This document shows positions 19,626 to 30,294 of a stretch of DNA of 64,000 nucleotides, piece after piece (positions within the stretch are counted from its first letter, which is position 1; every line of letters begins with the position of its first letter). The stretch covers positions 263,982 to 327,981 of the forward strand of contig MNCI01009417.1 in NCBI GenBank assembly GCA_015680685.1. The letters are read 5' to 3'. A program made the translations under genes and the position numbers. The notes under the pieces were generated by a model. The model was given only the letters and a program-made list of their open reading frames with translations. It was not told the origin of the DNA and made no database searches. The stretch is from Gnetum montanum (Eukaryota; Streptophyta; Gnetopsida; Gnetales; Gnetaceae).

Positions 19626-21416
19626 GAGAACTTTTTGGTCCTAATTGGGGTATCTATTTTCGCATAATTCTGGTCATGGCGCACATTGTAAAAAAGGCTG
19701 TGCATTTTCGCTAATGTATAAACTTAAAACGTCGAGGGAACTTCATTGGCAGGAAACCGAAATGTAGTTTTCCATAGTTTTTCATTGAGAGTTGATCGAA
19801 AAACAAGAGCCGAATATAAAATATCCTGTGAAGTAGCAGTATTAAAAAAAGAAAAATTGCCAAATTAACATTCACTTTTTCATTTTATTTTATTTTATTT
19901 TTACCTAATTTTTCATAACTCTAGCACACATTGCACACATAACACATAATTTCACTACTGTGCCCTTTGAAATTTTTGGTGTGCAATACAAAAATTGCAC
20001 AATGCGGGCATTCTAGCTTCATGCGTGTAAGTCATCAGAGTTGAGGTTCCATGATTATTGTGCTATGCTCATAACATCATGTCCCATATCCATTACATTT
20101 CATTCTCATCCATCCGATTTTGATGCTCATTGTTCATTATTTTTATTTTTCTATTAAAAAAGATAGCCACATTGGTTCACCTTACACACTCCATTAAAAA
20201 ATTTTAACCTAAATCTACTTTAAGAGAGTGCCCTTGCAAATTCCCACTATTCCAAGAACTACAACAATGTTTGCAAATTGAAATTTGGCTTCTTTGCCTA
20301 TGAATATTCTACATACTTTGATCTTAAAATCTAAATGTTAAATTGTTGGGAGTAAGAAAGACCTTAAGATAGATAGAAATTGCATTTATGCAACTTCATC
20401 ATTTGACGTTGCTACCCAAGATTATATTCCCTCAATCATTTTAAAGCCATTCAAAAAACACATAAAACACTATGTTGAAAGGAGAAGGTTGCTTAACATT
20501 TCTATCTTTTGTTTCTACAACTTTGCTTTTGACACCCAGATTAAACATCATTGAAATAAGAAAATCTAGATAGATTTCTATGAAATTGAGTGTGTGAACT
20601 TTCTAATTAGGCTTGATGGAAATTAATATTTATATAGGGATACATATGGTTTTTCACCTTTTAATTAGATAAATGTCTTTAAAATATTTTTTTAAAATTT
20701 AGCACTCATTAGATGAATTAAAAAAACCTACATCTACATCTCCCTTGAGGTACCTTATAGGGAACTCTTTATGTGAGCTTCTAAAGAGATGTTTTGGTTT
20801 TTGGGGTTAATGTTTTTCCAAATTAAATGTTATTTGATGTTTGTTTAATATTAGTTTTGACATGTCAAATTTTTGTAGACAACCACCTTTTGATGCTTGT
20901 TGAAGGTCTTTAGGCATAGTTGAATGTTGTAAGTGTGAGGCTTATTATTTGAGGAAGATGAATTTGATTTTTATAGGCTTTACTAGCATATATCATGAAT
21001 CCAATAAGTATTCAACCATAACTAGTTAGTGGGCTAGGCCATATTCCATACCTTGGCCAAGCATTTCAAGAAAGTATGGAAAAGTATGTTTGTGCTAATT
21101 TTATTTGAGGCAAATGTTTTTAAAAAGCTATAGAAATATCTGTTCATATTCTATTATAGTTCACTTGTTTGTACACATATACTTGAATCCTTGAGTATTC
21201 AAATTTAGAAATGTGAAAGGTTTATTTTGGTTTTGAATTTGAGAAAAGTTGATAGTGGTGTATGATGACCATACTTAATTATGAAATTTTTATCCCAATT
21301 GCTATCAATGTATCAAATTTTCATTTTGATTTTTTTTTTTTTATGTTTTCAAATTTAAATTTTACTGCTTATTTTTTGACACGTTTAGGCAACTGAAATT
21401 CCTATTCAGATGTTTC
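19626..21416. other. AT-rich spacer, nothing recognised
   Basis: About 1.8 kb of low-complexity, stop-rich sequence with homopolymer runs. No gene, LTR or RNA gene could be supported. Confidence 0.5.
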
Positions 21417-21424
21417 TTGCCACC

Positions 21425-21525
21425 AACTATTCAAGATTCAAATTTCAAAATTAATGAATGCATAACCCACATAGACATTCAAATTTCAAATTTCAAAATT
21501 AAAGAATGCATAACCCACATAGACA
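21425..21525 (+). repeat. Two-copy short tandem duplication
   Basis: ATTCAAATTTCAAAATTAA(T/A)GAATGCATAACCCACATAGACA occurs twice, about 60 bases apart, the second with an extra ATTTCAAA. It is a simple local duplication. Confidence 0.8.
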
Positions 21526-21789
21526 ATGAAGCCAAATATCAGGTTGCCAACATCGTCTTAAGGCCTCCAATGAAATCGTCCGGAATTTGCAGCATTCTGC
21601 CACCAAGAACAGCGCACTGCGGAGGAATGTCGCTTTTTTTTATCTTAAAAGAAAAAAAATATTAATAAAAACACGAAAATAGCATGGATGATAATAAAAT
21701 GTAATGGGCATGGCTTAAGCGTGGCGGGATAACCGTAGAGCCTTAAATTTGATCAACGCACGTGGGTGAGGGATCCAAAAAAGGTTCCC

Positions 21790-22025
21790 TGGATATCTGT
21801 CCTTCAGCCGAAAATGACCGCATCATGGATTTCAGACTACAGGCGCCTATAGTATTTAAATAATGTTGGTCAACTATCGCTCTTGAACACTTGCAACTTG
21901 GCTTCGGCGGAAAACACCGCATCATGGATCTCAGATTACAGGGGCATTTGGCATTTAAATTATATTGGTTAACTATTGCTGTTTGATGTTTACCTTTAGC
22001 CGAAAACGACGGCATCATGTACTGT
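21790..22025 (-). repeat. ~125-bp tandem repeat, about 2.5 copies
   Basis: The units carry GCCGAAAA(T/C)GACxGCATCATG, CTCAGA(T/C)TACAGGxGC and ATTTAAATxATxTTGGTxAACTAT. On the - strand it reads as a repeated peptide with SMMR(S/C)F motifs, but the units differ by indels and no function is evident. Confidence 0.7.
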
Positions 22026-22365
22026 GTTGTAATGATCTTGTTCGGGAAAAGGACCATTCGGCATCACCCTTGGGTCTCAAATCAGTGATCTTGCCCTGCA
22101 TGCACAACATAATACACGAGCATCATTAATTGGTAGAAGAAATCTAACGTGCATCGAGAACCCGATTGCACAAGCGGAAGCATGTAAAACATAGATTTCT
22201 TAATCTACAAATGTGCATGAAACAAAAATGCACAAATCAATTTGAAAAAACAGATCGAACTGACCTCCAGCCATTGATGCCATTAATGAATGTTCTGGAT
22301 CTTCTTTCACACGGGTGCTCTGCGGTGATGGTGTATGCAGACTATAAGCGACTGTGAAAGGACCT
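22025..22365 (-). other. Exon-like pair next to the copia element
   Basis: On the - strand, an open segment ending STRVKEDPEHSLMASMAG runs to GGAG|GTCAGT near 22263. An acceptor-like CATGCATGCAG near 22100 is followed in phase by GKITDLRPKGDAEWSFSRTR and a stop near 22025. The intron would be about 165 bases. The left part abuts the copia LTR at 22370, so an upstream exon could have been disrupted. No family is recognised. Confidence 0.25.
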
Positions 22366-22369
22366 GAAC

Positions 22370-22612
22370 TGCTATACTGCAATTGATTCCTGGTGCTGTG
22401 TTCTCCCATCAAGAAACCGTAAGGCACCGGAACCAGTTACCATTTATTAGAAAAATATGAGACCATTACCGATAACAATGAATAGAAATTTCCAAAGCTA
22501 TCACATTGTTACATTAGAAAGTTGAATCGTTTTTAGGACTTTCCATGTTTACGTACGAGGCATGTTTCCGCAATTGTCACAATGTAGAAGGCATGTTTCC
22601 ACAATTGTTACA
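22370..22612 (-). repeat. 3' LTR of the copia element
   Basis: It is the same length as the 5' LTR with three substitutions (one in GTGC(T/C)GTG, two in the GGCATGTTTCC block). It is preceded on the - strand by a polypurine tract. Confidence 0.9.
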
Positions 22613-22630
22613 ATCTCCCACTTGGTCTCC
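22613..22630 (-). promoter_or_regulatory. Polypurine tract of the copia element
   Basis: On the - strand GGAGACCAAGTGGGAGAT ends exactly where the LTR begins TGTAACA. AAGTGGGAGA is a typical copia plus-strand primer. Confidence 0.85.
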
Positions 22631-22899
22631 ATATTTATTCTAATATCCAACTTTCAAGAAACAAATACATGAATCATGGCGATAGTTCCTCTTAATGCGA
22701 GTAGTATCTTCCATGTATTACAATGTATTATTTCTCAAAGTCAATTCCTTTATATGGTAACTATAACTGTATGAACAAACCCAATGTTTATTCGCGGTCC
22801 AACCTTATGTGTGTGTTCTCTAATGACTTTATGCGCAACTGTATGAGAAAACACACAACTGAATAGAGTTTCATTAACACTGTAATGTTGTACAACATA

Positions 22900-24612
22900 T
22901 TACATCATGGAACCAAGTCCCATCCGAGTGACATGATCCTTGAATGACCGTGGTGGCATTCCTTTGGTCAAAGGATCAGCTAGCATTAATTCAGTGCTGA
23001 TATGATCTATGACCACTTTATTTTCTTTAATGCGATCCCTTATGGCTAAGTACTTTATGTCGACGTGTTTATTTCGACTGCCACTCTTATTATTCTTAGC
23101 CATAAAGACAGCAGCTGAATTGTCACAAAATATCTGTAATGGCCTAGATATTGAATCCAGAATTCTAAGCCCTGATATGAAACTTTTTAACCATACACCA
23201 TGTGAAGTAGCCTCAAAACAAGAAACGAACTCTGCCTCCATTGTGGAAGTAGCAACCAAGGTTTGCTTTCCACTCCTCCAGGAGATGGCTCCTCCAGCTA
23301 GCATAAAAACATAACCTGATGTTAATTTCCTGGAATCAACGCAGCTAGCAAAGTTTGAATCGGAGTAGCCAGTCACCTCCAAATGGTCAGTTCGTCGATA
23401 CATAAGCATGTAATCCTTTGTACCTTGAAGGTACCTCATGACTTTCTTTGCAACCTTCCAGTGGTCGATACCTGGATTACTCTGATATCGGCCCAACATC
23501 CCCACAGCATATGCAATGTCAGGTCGTGTGCAGACCTGAGCATACATAAGGCTTCCAACAGCTGAAGCATATGGAATGTTGCTCATGTGACTTTTCTCTA
23601 AATCATTCATAGGGCACTGGTTCAAATTGAACCTATCACCCTTTACAATGGGTGCAATACTTGGTGAACAATCTTTCATTCGAAACCTCTCTAGAACTTT
23701 ATTAATATAGGTTTCCTGCTATAGACCCAGAATATATCTAGATCTATCCCTATGGATCTTAATGCCAAGGACATAAGATGCCTCACCCATATCCTTCATG
23801 TCAAAATTCTTAGAGAGAAATTGTTTCACCGCATATAAAAATCCATGATCATTGGTTGCAAGAAGGATATCATCCACATAGAGGACAAGAAAACAGATTT
23901 TACTCCCACTGACCTTCTGGTATATGCATTGATCCATGATGTTTTCTTCAAAGCCAAATGAAGTGATGACATCATGGAATTTCAAATACGACTGACGGGA
24001 GGCCTGTTTCAAGCCATATATAGACTTCTTAAGCTTGCATACCAATTACTCACCATCATTAGAGGAGAATCCTTCAGGCCGTTTCATATAAACCTCTTCC
24101 TCTAAATCACCATTAAGGAATGCTGTTTTCACATCCATTTGATGTAGTTCAAAATCAAAGTGAGCTACCAATGCCATGATCACACGAAGGGAGGCCTTCT
24201 TAAATACAGGTGAAAAGGTCTCCATGTAATCTATTCCCTCCTGCTGAGTGAACCCTTTGGCAACAAGTCTAGCCTTATATCTTTCAATGTTGCCCAAGGA
24301 GTCTCTTTTAGTCTTGAAGACCCATTTGGATCCTATGGCTTTAACACCATTGGGCAACTTGACAAGATCCCAGACTCCATTAGTGGACATAGAGTTCATC
24401 TCATCTTTCATGGCATCATACCATAAGTCGGATTCCTTACAACTCATGGCTTGTGAAAACGTGTCGGGATCATTTTCGGCTCCTATGTTGTAGTCAGATT
24501 CCTGTAGATACACTATATAGTCACTAGGAATCGCTGATCGCTTTATTCTAGTAGATCGTCTTAATGTTGGTTCATCAGGCTCCTGAGGGGCAAGATGATC
24601 AATGGGCTGCAA
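22900..24612 (-). pseudogene. pol: Ty1/copia pol remnant: reverse transcriptase and RNase H
   Basis: The frame opens after the deletion joint with LRRSTRIKRSAIPSDYIVYL, then WVFKTKRDSLGNIERYKARLVAKGF and MDVKTAFLNGDLEEEVYM (RT fingers), KLKKSIYGLKQASRQ and LYVDDILLA with intact catalytic YVDD. RNase H follows with TGYSDSNFASCVDSRKLTSG, TSTMEAEF and FCDNSAAVFMAKNNK, ending in LADPLTKGM and a stop at 22900. Only two stops interrupt about 570 codons (TAA near 24046, TAG near 23717), both one C-to-T step from Gln codons. The element is therefore young but incomplete. Confidence 0.93.
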
Positions 24613-24625
24613 TTGATTCCTAAAC

Positions 24626-24868
24626 TGCTATACTGCAATTGATTCCTGGTGCCGTGTTCTCCCATCAAGAAACCGTAAGGCACCGGAACCAGTTACCATT
24701 TATTAGAAAAATATGAGACCATTACCGATAACAATGAATAGAAATTTCCAAAGCTATCACATTGTTACATTAGAAAGTTGAATCGTTTTTAGGACTTTCC
24801 ATGTTTACGTAGGAGGCATGTTTCCGCAATTGTCACAATGTAGGAGGCATGTTTCCACAATTGTTACA
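24626..24868 (-). repeat. 5' LTR of the copia element
   Basis: The 243-bp LTR is read on the - strand from TGTAACAATTGTGG to GTATAGCA. It is short, as is common in copia elements. It is directly followed by GTTTAGGAATC rather than by a tRNA-Met primer site, which marks the internal deletion. Confidence 0.88.
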
Positions 24869-25339
24869 CAAACCATAAGTACTCAATCAACCCTTGTAGA
24901 CATCATCAGTAGTGTGTAGGCTACGATGTATCTACAAAGGGTTGCCTTAACCTCAGATCCCTCACAATCTGATACAAGGATTGGGGTGGCACCACACCTC
25001 GATTATCCAACCTAGGTTGCTTCCATATCTACTACCACAGCAAAATCAGGGCCATGTAGTTCTCCCATTGTTTATAATGGTTAAGATAGCATGGAACCAC
25101 AAAGGATTTCCACACTTCCCCTGCCCTGTACTCAAGGGAAACAGCCTTCAATCCACAACAAAACATGTTTTCTGATGTGTTGCCTTCACTTGTAATGGCA
25201 TGTTGCCACTTGCTTTAGGCCAGTCCACAGATTTTTAATGTTTTTGACTCTTTTCTATGTCTAATTTTGGAGTTGCAGGTTTGTGGGATGGATGACTAAA
25301 CTGAGGACAACATTAGCGATTACGAAACTGATGACAAAA
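24869..25339. other. Spacer, nothing recognised
   Basis: No ORF with a recognisable product and no repeat border was found. A short stretch near 25228 resembles sequence near 62912 (GCCACTTG and CAGATTTTTAATGTTTTT). Confidence 0.45.
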
Positions 25340-25560
25340 CATAGATACATAATTAAAGCAAGATACATAATTAAAGCAATCAAAGGTGCTCTCTGCCTTT
25401 ATTCAAAACTTCAATATAATCTGATGACTACTTCAATATAATCTGATGACTACATTGATACTTACAGTGGTGCCCCAAACTCGAAAGACGAAACATAGAT
25501 ACATAATTAAAGCAATCAAAGGTGCTCTCTGCCTTTATTCAAAGCTTCAATGTAACCGCG
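25340..25560 (+). repeat. Local tandem duplication
   Basis: ACATAGATACATAATTAAAG and the following ATCAAAGGTGCTCTCTGCC to TTCAAxCTTCAAT segment occur twice, about 135 bases apart; inner duplications of AGATACATAATTAAAGCA and ATAATCTGATGACTACTTCA also occur. Confidence 0.8.
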
Positions 25561-25868
25561 CTCTCACAGGGTGTCCCAGCGGATTCTAGAATGGCATAAT
25601 GCACTTCTGCCAAAACCCCAGAAAGATTGACGTAGAAGAATACAGGAAAGGAAGCCCCCTGTGGAGACTGCAGACCGTCAGCAACAACGTTATACTCGCC
25701 CAAATTCCACGTGTTTTTTTCGTCAGAAGGCAGACCGTAATCCAACCACGTAGATGCACGCAATTTCCATGAAATCGCGGCAAAAATAACAGAAACAAAA
25801 TCTTCTGCATATCGACTTGCTCGATCGTAACTCCTTGCAGGTTCAAAGATCACGTACAGCTGTAACAT
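25539..25868 (-). CDS. Hypothetical 109-codon ORF in dispersed block S (copy 2)
   Basis: The frame MLQLYVIFEPARSYDRASRY continues without a stop to LESAGTPCESAVTLKL. The stop codon overlaps CTTTGAATAAAG, a polyadenylation-type signal also present in copy 1 at 19340. Codon use and content are not obviously random and the middle contains WLDYGLPSDEKNTWNLGEY. I recognise no family. An overlapping frame starts MNLQGVTIEQVDMQKILFLL, so the true frame is uncertain. It could be the last exon of a small gene or part of a mobile repeat. Confidence 0.35.
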   Translation of the reverse strand: MLQLYVIFEPARSYDRASRYAEDFVSVIFAAISWKLRASTWLDYGLPSDEKNTWNLGEYNVVADGLQSPQGASFPVFFYVNLSGVLAEVHYAILESAGTPCESAVTLKL

Positions 25869-25870
25869 AA

Positions 25871-27159
25871 CACTACACGTGTAACTTGACTACTTGCAGT
25901 TTCAAAGATCAGGTATAGTTATAGCTGCAACTTAACACTGCACGTGTAACTTGTCACTTGTTAATTTGCTTAACCAAGAACACTATTTTTGCTGGAGAAG
26001 CAGAGAAGGCAAAAAGTGTGTCAACACAACTGCAACACTTGAACAATGGCCAGCAGAGGCTACATTTGTACAATGTTGTGTTGATGTGTGTACCAAGTGC
26101 TAAGTGCTAACTATGTTAATGTGTGTGCTAGTATATTTGGCATGGTGCCACCTAGGTTAATATGTATGCATTTGGTGCATGCCAGCTATTTTTGCTATGT
26201 TAATATATTAATGTATGTGATGTTGGAAAAATTTAGTAGTAATATTTTTGGTAGAACAAAGATAATGCTAACTATATTAATGTAAATCAAGTTCATATGG
26301 TATAAGAGCTTGTTTCCCAAGTTAAAGACATGGGGTCAAGCATGGGCATAGCTATTTAAAGACGTTAGATTTTTGCTCATCTATCAACCCTTCCAAGATC
26401 TCGCTTAGCAAGATGAACACTATGGCTCCAACTAAAGCTATCGTATAATAGCTTTACTCCTACCTCCATATTTGACCTATTGTTTTCTCAACTGCCTTCA
26501 CTTCTTCACTCTCAATTTTCATTAAGTTCATTTTGTACATTCCATTGAATTGCTTCCATAAAGTAGCAAAACACAATTCTTCTAATTGTTGTTTGCACCT
26601 ATGGTTCTTCTAGTATTATATTGATATTCTCTTTATGCTTATATAATTTCTTTCGGCTTGTTAAATGCCTTGTATCTATTCTTAAAATTCTCTTAGCTTT
26701 TTATATTTATTGTACTTTTTTTATGCCCTAAGTTTTCTTTGTAGCAACCCTCTTCTTAGTTTGTTTTTCCTATGGAGAATGACAATAGAAAAACCTAAGG
26801 CTTATTAATATTAGACATTGAAAATTCTCGAGATTTATTTATTACATTTAATTTTTGTTTGTTCTTGAATTTATTAAACATAGGAAATAACTACATATGC
26901 AAGGCATTGGGTATTCATCCTCTTTGTCGTCTAACTTGTACTTTAGATAGGCATTTATTTCTTCTCTAGAATCTAGTGCTTCTACTTTTTAATTTGATAG
27001 TGAACAAAATATATGTTCATGTATATTTTAGTTTTTTTTCATTTCCTAAAATGTTAAATTTATTACCATTGTGTTTAACGTAATCTTAAGTAGTGCCTCA
27101 TGCTTTACTTGAAAGAGAAAAATCCACTACATGGTCTCAATATAATTTTTTATTTACCC
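25871..27159. other. Spacer with a possible decayed copia primer site
   Basis: At 26297-26310 TATGGTATAAGAGCTTG resembles the plant copia primer site TGGTATCAGAGC, followed downstream by ATGAACACTATGGCTCC near 26412. The preceding 230 bases could be a worn LTR, but no second copy or pol sequence is present. The rest is AT-rich without genes. Confidence 0.3.
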
Positions 27160-28110
27160 TTAAATCACATCATGATATTTTTAAATTTTATGAGAACATA
27201 TTGCTAATTTATTTATTGTAATTTTTAAATTAAATTAAAAATGAAGTATTAAAACAAGGAAGAGTTGAACTTCTATCTATCATAATGACATCTTATTAAT
27301 GTAAAACATAAAGGGATGATTGAAGTCGTCTTATTGATTATTATAAATAAAATATTTCAAGTGGATAACATGGAATGAAGTATTGTAACTTTACTAACTC
27401 TTGAAACAATGTAGTTGAACTTAAGCAACTAGAAGGAACATAAAATTACTAAAGAAATTCAAAAAATTAAAAATATTAAAAAGTAACATGGATTGAGTAA
27501 TATAAAATGATTAAGAAATAGAAAGATGTTTATGAAAATGAAAATGTTTTAAAAAAATAAAATAAAGTATAGACAAATGCTGAAAAATAAAAAGTTTTAG
27601 CTTTTATAAAAATTTCTCAATTAAGCACATTTCCCCATCCTACAATGTATAGCTAGTAATTTTTTCTATACCAAAAAATTTAGTGAATTATTTAACCTAT
27701 TTAACAAAATTTAATTATTTAACATTGAAGGATGATAGATTTGTAAAGCAACTTTAGAAAGTGTGCAGCTTCTAAATATCAATTGTGATAAGTGGATAGA
27801 AAATTCTCAGCCTCAGTTTTGGTAATGGAACATAGGTCAATAGTTGCAAGAGTTTTTGGACTGGCATCATTTGAGCTATGTAGTAACAACCTATTTGAAA
27901 GAAGCACAGCTCAATTCATTCCCATAATGGGCCAACAAACATATTTGAAACCTCTATTAAGGTTTATGTGTGACCGTTGTCTTGCTTCTTGGTGCTGATG
28001 GAATAATTTTCCATTCCATGATTTTCATTCAGAGTTACATCTCCCTTTTTAAGTGTAATCTTGTTGGTTTCCATGAATTTGATTACATTGATTGGATTTT
28101 GACGCCAAGG
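27160..28110 (+). repeat. Dispersed repeat R, copy 2
   Basis: It aligns with 17260-18455 across most of its length but lacks the ~180-base segment with the exon-like piece. The peptide block here is open from 27792 to 27998 (68 codons). Most CpG sites of copy 1 are TpG or CpA here, for example TCG to TCA and CCGG to CTGG, the footprint of cytosine methylation. It ends just before the LTR of element D. Confidence 0.65.
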
Positions 28111-28140
28111 GCATAGTATTTAGAATATTGTTGATGTCAA

Positions 28141-29143
28141 CACTCCAATGCTCTCATGGGGCCATGATTATCAACATCTCTATTTCTCTCTCTTAATAAC
28201 TACAATAAAAATCATGCAAGTAGTGGGCATTTAAACTGCTAGGTGGTGGTCATTGATGGCGACAGTTGTGGACATTAGTGGTAGATGTTTTGGAAGTTAC
28301 GGACATGGTGGGCATTTAAATTGGAGATCGTGGGTAGTAACAGCTAGTTGGTGCCCATTCATGGTAGTGATTGCAGTCATTAGTGATGCGGCTGTTGTAG
28401 TAGAACATGGGCGCCATTATTGGTTGGTCACAATGGCTATAAAAAGGAGGCTCTTTCTATCAATCTAGGGGTGGAAGGGGGGCTCTCTCTATCAATCTGC
28501 AAGGCTCTTTCTGTCAATTTGAAGGGCTCTTGTTATCAATTTTGAGGGGCGGTTTCCTCCTTTCTTTTCTTTTCTTTTCTTTTTTTCTTTATAGGCTTCT
28601 AGCTGATCTTTGAGGGTCCAAGGCAAGAGCCAGTAGCTCAAAATTGAATCCTTGGGGTCTCTGCAGCAACGCAGGAGGGTTCTCTCTCATTGTTTTGTCT
28701 ACAGCAGTGCAGCCCATGCTTAGGACGCGAGATGTATGGTTTTCTTTGGGCCGACAGCGTATCTCGGTGGTGCAGATGTGGGTGGACGATCTTTCTCTCT
28801 ACAATGGTGTACAAAAGGTGGAAAATAGTGATAGGCTTTGAGTGACCACCGTTGCTGCCCCATGCAAATTATAGTAGGCAGTCTTTCTTTTTCTCTTTTC
28901 CCTCTTCCTCTCTACAGCAATAGCATGCGGTGCCCGTGGTTGGCGGAATAGCGGGACTAGGGAAAATTCATTTTTTAATTACTCATTGTATTTGAGACAA
29001 TTATTTAATTTAAATTTAAATTTTTCTTTTTTAGTTTATTATTTGCAAAAGGCCACGTAGCCCTCTCCAGAGACTATTCCTGGGTTTCGTATCCATATGG
29101 GAGACACCTTAGGCAATAGTATCCTAAAATGAGTTTTCTTTCT
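28141..29143 (+). repeat. 5' LTR of element D
   Basis: It matches 34814-34873 joined to 51814-52889. U3 holds an internal duplication of about 90 bases (TGGGCATTTAAA...CATTAGTG twice, 28228-28400). Just after the TATA box there is an array of GGCTCT(T/C)TCTATCAATCT units (about 28450-28540). Confidence 0.8.
28438..28445 (+). promoter_or_regulatory. TATA box of element D 5' LTR
   Basis: GGCTATAAAAAGGAGG; the same motif is at 52057-52064 in the 3' LTR. Both are followed by the CTCTTTCTATCAATCT repeat array. Confidence 0.7.
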
Positions 29144-29829
29144 CAAAAATTTCGTTTTCCTTATTTCAAACTTGTTTTTATTCAAAATTTCTATTTTTAG
29201 CCATTACCTTAAAAAAAATTTAATAAAGAAATTTCAAGCACTTTATTTCTTATTCTCAAAGTTCGTTTCTTGAAAACTTTCTCATCACCCATTTTTCTTT
29301 AATCCTTTCTTTTCTTAAAAAAAAAAGACCCTCATTTTTCAATCCCATTTTTGATTTTTTGTTTTGGCGATCCTTACCTTATTCCTGGGATAGGTAAGGT
29401 GGTTTTATTTAATTATGCAATTTTAAATTTATTTTTTCTAAAATTTTGCATTTTACTGTTTGCCTTTTAATTTTATAAGTATTGCAATTTTATACATTTA
29501 TTTTTTAAAATATATATATATATATATATATCTTTTTTTTAAGAAAAAATATAGCATATTTTTGTGTTTTTTTTCACCAAAAAATTTATTATTTCAATAT
29601 TTTCTTTTTTTTAAAGAAATTTTATAGTTTTTTTCTAATAATTATATTTTATAGTTTTGTTTTATATTTTAAACAACCAATCACCCATTTCTTTGCATTA
29701 AGGAAACGACAAGCCTCACGTTTTCTAAGTTTTATCCCTAGGAGAACTCAAACTAGGATGACAATCAATCAACCCCGAACTCCCTTGGTAAGTAATCCCT
29801 TCAACTTCACCAATTATTATGATATCCCA
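29144..29829 (+). other. Leader of element D
   Basis: T-rich and A-rich sequence between the LTR and gag, with an (AT)n run at about 29510-29530. A primer-binding site was looked for but none is convincing; TTTTGGCGATCC near 29360 starts with TGG but does not match a known tRNA end. Confidence 0.45.
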
Positions 29830-30294
29830 AAATTGTTTTAGAATATAAATTTTTTCTACAACCCCACAAACCCTTCTAGTGATGCTTGCCAACATATACA
29901 ATGTTTTGAAACCTTACTAGGCATCCACAACATTGTCCAAAACGATGTGGCATGTAGGGTATTTGTGATAACTTTTAGAACCAAAGCAATCCAATGGTTC
30001 TTAATGCTTCCCAATGCTTCCATTAACTCATAGCAGGAATTCAAAAATAAGTTTTTGATTCAATTTGACAAATTCACGAGCCTTGCCCTAGCATTAAGTA
30101 ACTTCACAAGCTTAAGAAAGCTACCTAGGAAAAATGCCCAGGATTACAACCTAAGATTCCTGCACCAATTGGCCTATGTGCCAAGTGAGATGCATCCACA
30201 ACCCGATGGCATCCTCAACTTTTGCCTTTCTACCTTCAACCCATTCTTTGCCTATGCCATCAAATCTAATTCAAACATAACAAAAATACAGGAG

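Larger units (their letters stand above)
22370..24868 (-). mobile_element. Internally deleted Ty1/copia retrotransposon
   Basis: Two direct repeats of 243 bases (22370-22612 and 24626-24868) enclose about 2 kb that codes, on the - strand, only for the RT and RNase H end of pol. The LTRs start TGTAACAATTGTGG and end GTATAGCA on the - strand and differ at three positions by eye. Gag, protease, integrase and the primer-binding site are missing. The deletion joint sits next to a second copy of GGAATCAATTGCAG, suggesting repair at a short repeat. The flanks (TGAAC and CAAAC) do not form a duplication. Confidence 0.92.
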
